Below, in pieces: positions 1 through 5,448 of a stretch of DNA of 5,448 nt. How positions within the stretch are numbered: the stretch's first letter is position 1; the number at the start of each line of letters is the position of its first letter. Origin of the DNA: JBKHXU01 sp046565865 (GTDB lineage: Bacteria; Pseudomonadota; Gammaproteobacteria; Acidiferrobacterales; Sulfurifustaceae); the NCBI GenBank assembly GCA_046565865.1, contig JBKHXU010000104.1:1-5448 (forward strand), in the 5' to 3' direction. The notes below the pieces were generated by a model. The model was not told the origin of the DNA. It did not search any database and saw only the letters and a program-made list of their open reading frames with translations. The position numbers and the translations under genes are program-made.

Positions 1-292
1 TGTCCAGGTCTTCGACGTCGATCGAACGGCGGCTGCGGAACAACACCACCAGAATCGCGAGCCCGATCGCCGATTCGGCGGCGGCGACCGTCAATATAAA
101 GAACACGAACACCTGGCCGCTGATGTCATTCAGGTAATGCGAGAACGCCACGAAGTTCATATTTACCGCGAGCAGCATCAGCTCGATCGCCATCAGCAAC
201 ACGACGAGGTTCTTGCGGTTGAGGAAGATACCGACCACCGACAACGCGAACAGGATCGCGCCGAGGACCAGATAGTGTTCGAGGGTAATCAT
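1..292 (-). CDS. nuoK: NADH-quinone oxidoreductase subunit K (NuoK), last few codons missing
   Basis: NuoK is a three-helix membrane subunit homologous to MrpC/MnhC of cation antiporters and takes part in proton pumping. Reading the minus strand from the ATG at 290-292 gives 97 codons beginning MITLEHYLVLGAILFALSVV and ending at SIDVEDLD; no stop is reached before the window ends. The family is about 101 residues, usually finishing a few residues after this point, so roughly four codons and the stop are missing. Hydrophobic segments lie at about 3-22, 28-50 and 60-83. The two membrane glutamates known to matter for pumping are present: Glu37 in LLMAIELMLLAVN and Glu73 in LTVAAAESAIGLAI. The start is 5 bp after the nuoJ stop, with AGAAGG 10 nt upstream inside the end of nuoJ. 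nuoL would be expected next, outside the window. Confidence 0.96.
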   Translation of the reverse strand, partial: MITLEHYLVLGAILFALSVVGIFLNRKNLVVLLMAIELMLLAVNMNFVAFSHYLNDISGQVFVFFILTVAAAESAIGLAILVVLFRSRRSIDVEDLD

Positions 293-297
293 GGCCG

Positions 298-903
298 CTA
301 TACCTTCTTCTCGGCGCGCATCTTCACCAGCCGCACGCGATCCTCGCGCCGCACCTTCATCTGCGTCGCCGGGTCCTGATACTTCGTGTCCTTGCGCCGG
401 CGCAGCGTGAGCGCGATGGCGGCGACGATCGCGACCAAGAGGATCACCGCCGCCAGCTCGAACGGGTAGACGTAAACCGTGTACAGCACGCGTCCCAGCG
501 CACGGGTGTTGCTGTATTCGGGTCCCACCGCCGGCGGCGCCGGCATGCTGCCGGCGTCGAAGCGGCCAGCAGTCAGGATCAGCGTCATCTCCAACACCAG
601 CAGCGCCGCGACGATGCCGCCGATGGGCAAATACTCGCCGAAGCCGGCACGCAGACGGGCGATGTCGATGTCGAGCATCATGACCACGAACAAAAACAGC
701 ACCATGACCGCGCCGACGTACACCAGCACCAGCACGATCGCCAGAAACTCGGCCGACAGCAGCAGCCACAGCCCGGCGGCGCTGAAGAACGCGAGCACCA
801 GGAACAACGCCGACTTTACCGGGTTGCGGATGGTGATGACCATCGCCGACGCGAATACCAGGATGCCGGCGAAGGCGTAGAAGATGAGTTGCTTGAATTC
901 CAT
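298..903 (-). CDS. nuoJ: NADH-quinone oxidoreductase subunit J (NuoJ)
   Basis: NuoJ (201 aa) is a small membrane-arm subunit packed between NuoH and the NuoK/NuoN antiporter-like part. Five hydrophobic segments can be seen, at about 5-25, 31-49, 52-77, 91-112 and 148-167, as expected for the family. The hallmark is the third segment, VLVYVGAVMVLFLFVVMMLD (59-78), which in studied enzymes contains a pi-bulge helix that changes shape during turnover. The loop at about 113-147 is polar with several prolines. The tail after 168 (RRRKDTKYQDPATQMKV and onward) is strongly basic; such tails are familiar in proteobacterial NuoJ. The ATG at 901-903 gives the usual MEFKQLIFY start but has only a weak upstream ribosome site (AAAAAGCAGCGA). 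The gene follows the palindrome-containing gap after nuoI, and its stop is 5 bp before nuoK. Confidence 0.97.
   Translation of the reverse strand: MEFKQLIFYAFAGILVFASAMVITIRNPVKSALFLVLAFFSAAGLWLLLSAEFLAIVLVLVYVGAVMVLFLFVVMMLDIDIARLRAGFGEYLPIGGIVAALLVLEMTLILTAGRFDAGSMPAPPAVGPEYSNTRALGRVLYTVYVYPFELAAVILLVAIVAAIALTLRRRKDTKYQDPATQMKVRREDRVRLVKMRAEKKV
303..308 (-). promoter_or_regulatory. Ribosome binding site of nuoK within the end of nuoJ
   Basis: The minus strand reads AGAAGG 10 nt before the nuoK ATG, within the last codons of nuoJ. The spacing is slightly long but acceptable. It supports the ATG at 290-292 as the start, which also matches the usual N-terminus of the family. Confidence 0.5.
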
Positions 904-960
904 TCGCTGCTTTTTAGTAGTGCATCTGATTCTTGTTCGTTCTTGGTGCCGCCACGTTCG

Positions 961-1009
961 CCCCCACCCTAACCCTCCCCCGCTTTGCGGGGGAGGGAAT
1001 GGGAGGGGG
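961..1009. repeat. GC-rich imperfect palindrome between nuoI and nuoJ (REP-like intergenic repeat)
   Basis: The core is a perfect 11-bp inverted repeat (973-983 and 987-997) around the 3-base loop TTT. Outer arms 961-969 and 1001-1009 pair again, with one A/A mismatch (966/1004) and a TAA/AAT internal loop. Pairing may extend to 955-1017 if T1010 and T1013 bulge out. In the nuo transcript it would form a very stable hairpin with an AAA loop. No T-run follows on the transcribed strand, so it does not look like a standard intrinsic terminator. Its composition and position, in the only loose gap of an otherwise packed operon, resemble dispersed palindromic repeats found between genes in GC-rich proteobacteria. 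That it is repeated elsewhere in this genome is inference. It could affect mRNA stability or the NuoI/NuoJ ratio. Confidence 0.75.
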
Positions 1010-1041
1010 TCGTAACGCCAAGGCCAGTTTATCGCCGACGC

Positions 1042-1530
1042 TCAGCGATACTTTGCATCCGCGGCGCGGTCGGCGGCGATCTGTTTTTCGTAACGATCGC
1101 CGATCGCGAGTAGCTGGTCCTTGGTCAAGATGTGATCGCCGCGGCGCTCGAAATGAAAATCGGCGAAGCGGGTCTCGACGATCGAATCCACCGGGCACGA
1201 CTCCTCGCAGAAGCCGCAATAAATACACTTGAACATGTCGATGTCGTAGCGGGTGGTACGGCGCGTGCCGTCCGGACGCTGGTGCGACTCGATCGTGATC
1301 GCCGCCGCCGGGCATACCGCCTCGCACAGCTTGCAGGCGATGCAGCGTTCCTCGCCGTTGGCATAGCGCCGCAGCGCGTGCACGCCGCGAAACCGCGGAC
1401 TCACCGGGGTGCGCTCCTCCGGGTACTGGATCGTCACCTTGCGCGCGAACAAATGGCGGCCGGTCAACGCCAGGCCACGCCACAGCTCCAGCAGCAGGAA
1501 AGTGTTGAGATAACGTTTGATCGCTTGCAT
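1042..1530 (-). CDS. nuoI: NADH-quinone oxidoreductase subunit I (NuoI)
   Basis: NuoI (162 aa, the normal length for the proteobacterial protein) is the ferredoxin-like subunit that passes electrons from NuoG clusters to N2 beside the quinone site. An amphipathic N-terminal segment (ELWRGLALTGRHLFARKVTI, about 15-34) probably lies on the membrane near NuoH. Two 4Fe-4S motifs follow: CIACKLCEAVCP (Cys63, 66, 69, 73) and CIYCGFCEESCP (Cys102, 105, 108, 112). By family knowledge the first three cysteines of one motif pair with the last of the other to bind N6a and N6b. All eight ligands are present. The C-terminal tail includes the typical ILTKDQLLAIGDRYE. The ATG lies 6 bp after the nuoH stop. 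The bases upstream (CACTGACACGCC) show no recognisable Shine-Dalgarno, so initiation may depend on ribosomes finishing nuoH. After the stop there is an unusual 138-bp gap before nuoJ. Confidence 0.98.
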   Translation of the reverse strand: MQAIKRYLNTFLLLELWRGLALTGRHLFARKVTIQYPEERTPVSPRFRGVHALRRYANGEERCIACKLCEAVCPAAAITIESHQRPDGTRRTTRYDIDMFKCIYCGFCEESCPVDSIVETRFADFHFERRGDHILTKDQLLAIGDRYEKQIAADRAADAKYR

Positions 1531-1536
1531 GGCGTG

Positions 1537-2586
1537 TCAGTGCAGTGGCGGAAAGCCCCAAGGCGTGAAGAACTTCACCACGCCGATGACCACGATCCAG
1601 ATCAGCGTCACCGGGATGAACACCTTCCAGCCGAGGCGCATGATCTGGTCGTACCGGTAGCGCGGAAACGTCGCGCGAAACCAAAGGAAGCAGAACAGCA
1701 ACAGACTTATCTTGAGCAGCAGCCACGCGAGGTCCGGAATCCAGGTGAACGGCGCGACCGCGAACGGCGGCTGCCAGCCGCCGAGGAACATCACCGCCGC
1801 CAGCGTGGCGATGAGGATCATGTTGGCGTATTCGGCCAAGAAGAACACGGCGAACGGCATGCCGGAATATTCCACGTGGAAGCCGGCGACGATTTCGGAC
1901 TCGCCCTCCGCCACGTCGAACGGCGCCCGATTGGTCTCGGCCACGCCGGAGATGAAATACACCAGGAACAGCGGCGCGAGCCAGATGAAATACCAATGAT
2001 GCATCCCGCCGCTCTGTGCCAGCACGATCTCGCGCAGGTTCAAACTCCCCGCCGCCATCAGCACGCCCACCAGGGCGAAGCCCATCGCGATCTCGTACGC
2101 CACGATCTGCGCCGCTGAGCGCATGCTACCTAGGAACGCATACTTAGAATTCGACGCCCAGCCGGCGATGATGACGCCGTACACGCCCATCGATGTGAGC
2201 GCGAGGATGAACAGCAGGCTCGCGTCGACGTTCGCCAATATCAAAGTGTCGGTGAATGGAATGACCGCCCACGCCACCAGCGCCGGTGCGAACGCAAGCA
2301 ACGGCGCGGTAAGGAACAGGAATTTGTTGGCGCGCGTCGGGATGATGATCTCTTTGAACATCAGCTTCACCGCATCCGCGATCGGTTGCAGCCAGCCCTT
2401 GGGACCGACACGATTCGGACCGATGCGCACCTGCATGTAGCTAATGACCTTGCGCTCGGCATAGGTGAGGTACGCGACCGCGAGCAACAGCGGAATCAAG
2501 ATCGCCGTGATCTTCGCGAGGCTCCAAATGGTCACCTGCGACCACTCAGGCAAGGTGGCGAACATGGCGCTCAAGGTATCGGTCAC
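1537..2586 (-). CDS. nuoH: NADH-quinone oxidoreductase subunit H (NuoH)
   Basis: NuoH (349 aa from the chosen start) is the membrane subunit joining the two arms; it forms much of the quinone chamber and begins the proton path. It is very hydrophobic, with about eight membrane segments. Conserved loops are clear: AERKVISYMQVRIGPNRVGP at 43-62 with WLQPIADAVKLMFKE after it, GSMRSAAQIVAYEIAMG at about 153-169, ETNRAPFDVAEGESEIVAGF at 217-236 with HVEYSGMPFAVFFLAEYANM following, and RATFPRYRYDQIMRLGWK at 304-321. I chose the GTG at 2584-2586 because it overlaps the nuoG stop as GTGA and has GGAG 8 nt upstream. An ATG seven codons further in (2563-2565, giving 342 aa) is the alternative and has a poorer ribosome site. 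The open frame extends further upstream to 2664, but that part is Arg/Gly-rich out-of-frame nuoG sequence. nuoI starts 6 bp after the stop. Confidence 0.97.
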   Translation of the reverse strand: MTDTLSAMFATLPEWSQVTIWSLAKITAILIPLLLAVAYLTYAERKVISYMQVRIGPNRVGPKGWLQPIADAVKLMFKEIIIPTRANKFLFLTAPLLAFAPALVAWAVIPFTDTLILANVDASLLFILALTSMGVYGVIIAGWASNSKYAFLGSMRSAAQIVAYEIAMGFALVGVLMAAGSLNLREIVLAQSGGMHHWYFIWLAPLFLVYFISGVAETNRAPFDVAEGESEIVAGFHVEYSGMPFAVFFLAEYANMILIATLAAVMFLGGWQPPFAVAPFTWIPDLAWLLLKISLLLFCFLWFRATFPRYRYDQIMRLGWKVFIPVTLIWIVVIGVVKFFTPWGFPPLH

Positions 2587-4979
2587 GGCGCGCGCTCCAG
2601 CGTCACCGCGCCCGCGGCGTCGAGGCCGGCGGTGGCCGGGTAACCCGCGGCGATCAGCACGCAACCATCCGGCACGCGCGGATCGACGACGACCTCGAGC
2701 CGTGCGTCACCGTTTGCGGAGCGCACCTTGACCGCCACGCCGGCCGCGAGCCCGTGGCGCGCGATCTCGGTGGCGTTAAGACGCGCCGCCGGGCGCGGGT
2801 TGTCCGCCGTTTGTTGCAGCGACGGCGCATGGCGTACGAGCGCATCCGCCGCGTAGATCGGCACCTCAGTGATGCGCACGAGCGCGCCGGTCACCGGCGT
2901 CGGCGTTGGGATCGCGCGATCCACGGCGTAGCTGCCGGGCGCGGTACGATCGAGCGCGAGCTCGGCGCGCACATCGTCGATGGTCGTCTGCTCGAAACCG
3001 GCAAGCTCAAGGCGGTTGCCGAGCACGCGCAGAATTTTCCAGCCGGGACGCGCTTCGCCGGGCGGCGCGACTGCCGGCGCGAAGCTTTGCAACCGACCCT
3101 CGGCATTGATGAAACTGCCGTCGGACTCGGTGAACGCGGCGAGCGGCAGCAGCACGTCAGCGTACTCGACCGCGCTGCTTTCGTACGGCGAGGGCTTGAA
3201 GCTCGTGATCATCGCGACAAACTCGGCCGCCTCCATGGCGCGCCGCGCCGGACCGCTATCGAGCACATCGAGCTCGGGCTCGGCGCCGAATATAAGGTAT
3301 GCGTTGCGCGGCTCGCGCAGCATCGCCGCGGTATCGCGCCCGCGCGACGCCAAGCTTTGTCCAGCCGGCGCGCGGTGCGGCACACAACCCGCCAGCCAAG
3401 CGCCGGCGCCGTTGGCCTCCGGCAAAAATCCGAGCGTCGCGCCGGTGCGCGCGGCGATTTGCGCCGCGAGCGCGCGCAACACCGCCGACTGCGGATGCGC
3501 CATCGCGTAGGCGCCGAGCAACACCGCCATGCGCTTGCCGCTCGCCAGCGTTTGCGCGATCGCCTGCGCCGCGGAACGCGGCGTGACGGTATCGATCCAG
3601 CCGGCGACATGCGCCTTGGCCGCGCCCGCCGCCTTCGCCACTTCGGCCGCGGCCGCCAGCATATCGATCGGCGCGCCAATGATCTTCTCGTGCAACGGAT
3701 AGGTGAACGCGTAGTCGACGGGATTGATCGCCATCACCCGCGCGCCGGCCTTGTGCGCCTTGCGCAGGCGCAGGCCGATCAGCGGCTGATCCTTGCGCGG
3801 GTTGGCGCCGATCAGAAGTACCGTATCGAGCCGCTCCAGTTCGGCGATGGGCAGACCCAGCGCGGGATATGTCGGCATCGCCGCGTCATCGCTGAAGTCG
3901 AGCTGACGCAAACGATGATCGACGTTGTTCGATCCGAGCGCGCGCACGAATTTTTGCAGGAGGTACAACTCCTCGACCGTCGACGTCGGCGCTGCGAGCG
4001 CACCGAGGCTATCGGCGCCGTGCGCGTCGATAACCTTGCGTAGACCATCGACCACCGCATCGAGCGCCGTCGGCCAATCCACTTCTTGCCACTGGCCGTT
4101 GCGCTTAACCATCGGCTGCTTCAGGCGCGCGTCGACGTTCAAGCCTTCGTAGCTGAAGCGGTCGCGGTCGGCGAGCCAGCATTCGTTCACCGCCTCGTTC
4201 GTGCGCGGCAGCACGCGCATGACCTTGCCGCGCAGCGTATGCACGTCGAGATTGGCGCCGACGCAATCGTGCGGGCTGATGGAGGCGTGATGCGCCAGCT
4301 CCCACGCGCGCGCCTTGAAGCGGAACGGCTTCGAGGTCAGCGCGCCGACGGGGCAGATGTCGATGACGTTGCCGGACAATTCTGAATCGACCGAGCGGTC
4401 GAGGAAGGTGCGGATCTCCGCGTGCTCGCCGCGCCCGAGCATGCCGAACTCCATGACCCCGGCCAGCTCCTGACCGAAGCGCACGCAGCGCGTGCAGTGG
4501 ATGCAGCGCGTCATATAAGTGGCGATCAGCGGACCGATATCCTCGTCCGGCACCACGCGCTTGCCTTCGGTGAAGCGCGACACGTCTTTGCCGTAGCCGA
4601 GCGCCTGGTCTTGCAGCGGGCATTCACCGCCTTGATCGCAGATCGGGCAATCGAGCGGATGGTTGATGAGCAGAAATTCCATCACGCCCTTTTGCGCGTC
4701 GCGCGCCTTGGCCGAATGCGTGTAGACCTTCATGCCGTCCGCGACCGGTGTAGCGCACGCGGGCAACGGCTTCGGCGATTTCTCGACCTCGATGAGGCAC
4801 ATGCGACAGTTGGCCGCGATCGGCAGCTTGCCGTGATAGCAAAAGCGCGGGATGTAAATGCCGGCGGCGTCGGTCGCCTGGATGATCATCTCGCCTTTCT
4901 TGGCCGTGATCGGCTTGCCGTTCACCTCGATGGTGACGGTGTCGGCGGCGCGCACCACATCTTCCGGTTTCGCGCTCAT
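2583..4979 (-). CDS. nuoG: NADH-quinone oxidoreductase subunit G (NuoG)
   Basis: NuoG (798 aa) is the large iron-sulfur subunit of the peripheral arm and carries electrons from NuoF towards NuoI. An N-terminal 2Fe-2S ferredoxin domain holds N1b (Cys47, 58, 61, 75). N5 follows as His107, Cys111, Cys114, Cys120 in the motif HPLDCPICDQGGEC. N4 is Cys159, 162, 165 (CIHCTRC) with Cys209 (DICPVGALTSKPFR). From about residue 220 the protein is a molybdopterin-oxidoreductase-like body that in this family binds no molybdenum. The last 70 or so residues (about 730-798) resemble the small C-terminal domain of that superfamily. The four N7 ligand positions are Ser235, Asp238, Ala242 and Ala270, so N7 should be absent, as in many complex I enzymes. 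The ATG overlaps the nuoF stop as ATGA. A G-rich stretch (GCGGGGTAGGGG) directly precedes it, but the Shine-Dalgarno spacing is unclear. The stop overlaps the proposed nuoH GTG. The frame is intact. Confidence 0.98.
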   Translation of the reverse strand: MSAKPEDVVRAADTVTIEVNGKPITAKKGEMIIQATDAAGIYIPRFCYHGKLPIAANCRMCLIEVEKSPKPLPACATPVADGMKVYTHSAKARDAQKGVMEFLLINHPLDCPICDQGGECPLQDQALGYGKDVSRFTEGKRVVPDEDIGPLIATYMTRCIHCTRCVRFGQELAGVMEFGMLGRGEHAEIRTFLDRSVDSELSGNVIDICPVGALTSKPFRFKARAWELAHHASISPHDCVGANLDVHTLRGKVMRVLPRTNEAVNECWLADRDRFSYEGLNVDARLKQPMVKRNGQWQEVDWPTALDAVVDGLRKVIDAHGADSLGALAAPTSTVEELYLLQKFVRALGSNNVDHRLRQLDFSDDAAMPTYPALGLPIAELERLDTVLLIGANPRKDQPLIGLRLRKAHKAGARVMAINPVDYAFTYPLHEKIIGAPIDMLAAAAEVAKAAGAAKAHVAGWIDTVTPRSAAQAIAQTLASGKRMAVLLGAYAMAHPQSAVLRALAAQIAARTGATLGFLPEANGAGAWLAGCVPHRAPAGQSLASRGRDTAAMLREPRNAYLIFGAEPELDVLDSGPARRAMEAAEFVAMITSFKPSPYESSAVEYADVLLPLAAFTESDGSFINAEGRLQSFAPAVAPPGEARPGWKILRVLGNRLELAGFEQTTIDDVRAELALDRTAPGSYAVDRAIPTPTPVTGALVRITEVPIYAADALVRHAPSLQQTADNPRPAARLNATEIARHGLAAGVAVKVRSANGDARLEVVVDPRVPDGCVLIAAGYPATAGLDAAGAVTLERAP
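2595..2598 (-). promoter_or_regulatory. Ribosome binding site deciding the nuoH GTG start
   Basis: On the minus strand GGAG sits 8 nt before the GTG at 2584-2586, inside the last codons of nuoG. This good spacing, with the GTGA stop/start overlap, favours GTG over the ATG seven codons downstream, which has only a weak GAG close to it. Confidence 0.55.
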
Positions 4980-5448
4980 CCCCTACCCCGCGTTTCCGGC
5001 AGACAAGTGCCGTGGTCGATGTGGTATTGGAACTCGTCGCGGAAATGTTGCACGAAACTACGCACCGGCCACGCCGCCGCCTCGCCGAAGGCGCAGATAG
5101 TGCGGCCTTCGATCTTAGAGGCGATGTCGTCGAGCAGATCCAAATCCTGCGGGCGGCCTTGGCCGTTTTCGATGCGATCGATGGTGCGCGCCATCCAGCC
5201 GGTGCCTTCGCGGCACGGCGTGCACTGGCCGCACGACTCTTCGTAATAGAAATGGGAAATCCGCCGCAGCGCGCGCACCAGGCACGTGGTCTCGTCCATG
5301 ACGATGACGGCGCCGGAGCCGAGCATGGAGCCGGCCTTGGCGATGGCGTCGTAGTCCATCGTCAGCTCCATCATCACCCGCGCCGGCAGCACCTTGGCCG
5401 ATGAGCCACCGGGGATAACGGCTTTGAGCCGGTGGCCGTTGCGCACCC
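4976..5448 (-). CDS. nuoF: NADH-quinone oxidoreductase subunit F (NuoF), C-terminal part
   Basis: NuoF is the NADH-oxidising, FMN-binding subunit of the peripheral arm of complex I. Only the last 156 complete codons are here; the family is usually about 420-450 residues, so the NADH/FMN-binding fold lies beyond the window edge. The visible part begins inside the conserved GHRLKAVIPGGSS stretch and continues with DYDAIAKAGSMLGSGAVIVM. The 4Fe-4S cluster N3 is complete: cysteines at partial positions 72, 75 and 78 in SCGQCTPCREGT, and the fourth at 118 in TICAFG. The C-terminus has the usual HFRDEFQYHI ending. The GTG at 5444-5446 that could look like a start is an internal valine codon. The stop TGA at 4976-4978 overlaps the nuoG start as ATGA, which suggests translational coupling. 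Family assignment is very secure; completeness upstream cannot be judged. Confidence 0.97.
   Translation of the reverse strand, partial: VRNGHRLKAVIPGGSSAKVLPARVMMELTMDYDAIAKAGSMLGSGAVIVMDETTCLVRALRRISHFYYEESCGQCTPCREGTGWMARTIDRIENGQGRPQDLDLLDDIASKIEGRTICAFGEAAAWPVRSFVQHFRDEFQYHIDHGTCLPETRGRG

Noticed and set aside
904..960. Internal promoter ahead of nuoJ
   Set aside because: On the minus strand only a poor -10-like TACTAA is seen close to the start codon, with no matching -35 box at proper spacing.
955..1017. Intrinsic terminator after nuoI
   Set aside because: The hairpin is strong, but the transcribed strand continues with CGAACGTGGC and has no T-run. Termination here would also cut off nuoJ and nuoK, which the complex needs.
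914..1996. Minus-strand open frame running through nuoH, nuoI and the intergenic palindrome
   Set aside because: It is out of frame with both conserved genes, is Arg-rich, and would translate the hairpin repeat; a shadow frame.
1132..2118. Long plus-strand open frame (328 codons) opposite nuoI and nuoH
   Set aside because: Low-complexity Arg/His/Glu/Gln-rich translation, no domain, and fully explained by the complement of nuoH and nuoI codons.
2754..4043. Long plus-strand open frame (429 codons) opposite nuoG
   Set aside because: Its translation is dominated by Arg, His, Gly and Ala with no recognisable domain, and it lies wholly opposite a well-conserved gene. GC-rich third-position bias keeps antisense frames open.
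4422..5246. Plus-strand open frame (274 codons) opposite nuoG and nuoF
   Set aside because: It crosses the nuoF/nuoG boundary antisense, shows no family resemblance, and has no convincing ribosome site.
4976..5446. Complete short gene starting at the GTG at 5444-5446
   Set aside because: The codon is an internal position of conserved NuoF sequence that continues to the window edge, so the gene is cut by the window and is not a short gene.

Overview
The window holds part of a nuo operon, which encodes the proton-pumping NADH:quinone oxidoreductase (respiratory complex I). Every gene lies on the minus strand, so transcription runs from high to low coordinates: nuoF (3' part only), nuoG, nuoH, nuoI, nuoJ, nuoK (all but its last few codons). 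This is the canonical bacterial order. No gene outside complex I is present, and I see no new system, mobile gene, CRISPR array or RNA gene.

The DNA is GC-rich with strong G/C preference at third codon positions. NuoG (a GYGKDVSRF stretch after the N5 cluster, and degenerate N7 positions), NuoI and NuoK (about 101 residues expected) suggest a proteobacterium, most likely a GC-rich gammaproteobacterium. That is judged by eye from remembered family sequences, not by a search.

Layout from the 5' end of the transcript: nuoF (4976-5448) supplies the N3 cluster region of the NADH-oxidising subunit. It overlaps nuoG by ATGA. nuoG (2583-4979) carries the N1b, N5 and N4 clusters and a molybdopterin-oxidoreductase-like body. 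It overlaps nuoH by GTGA if nuoH uses its GTG start. nuoH (1537-2586) is the membrane subunit at the quinone site. nuoI (1042-1530) follows after 6 bp and carries N6a and N6b, the last links of the wire before N2. nuoJ (298-903) and nuoK (1-292) are small proton-pumping membrane subunits, separated by 5 bp. Electrons therefore pass from NuoF through NuoG and NuoI to the quinone pocket next to NuoH, and NuoH/J/K are part of the membrane arm driven by this.

The one break in the tight packing is the 138-bp gap between nuoI and nuoJ (904-1041). It holds a strong GC-rich palindrome (about 961-1009) with an 11-bp perfect stem, resembling a dispersed intergenic repeat. This is the main non-coding feature. 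A second point is that NuoG keeps the exact spacing of the N7 iron-sulfur site while all four ligand positions are non-cysteine.
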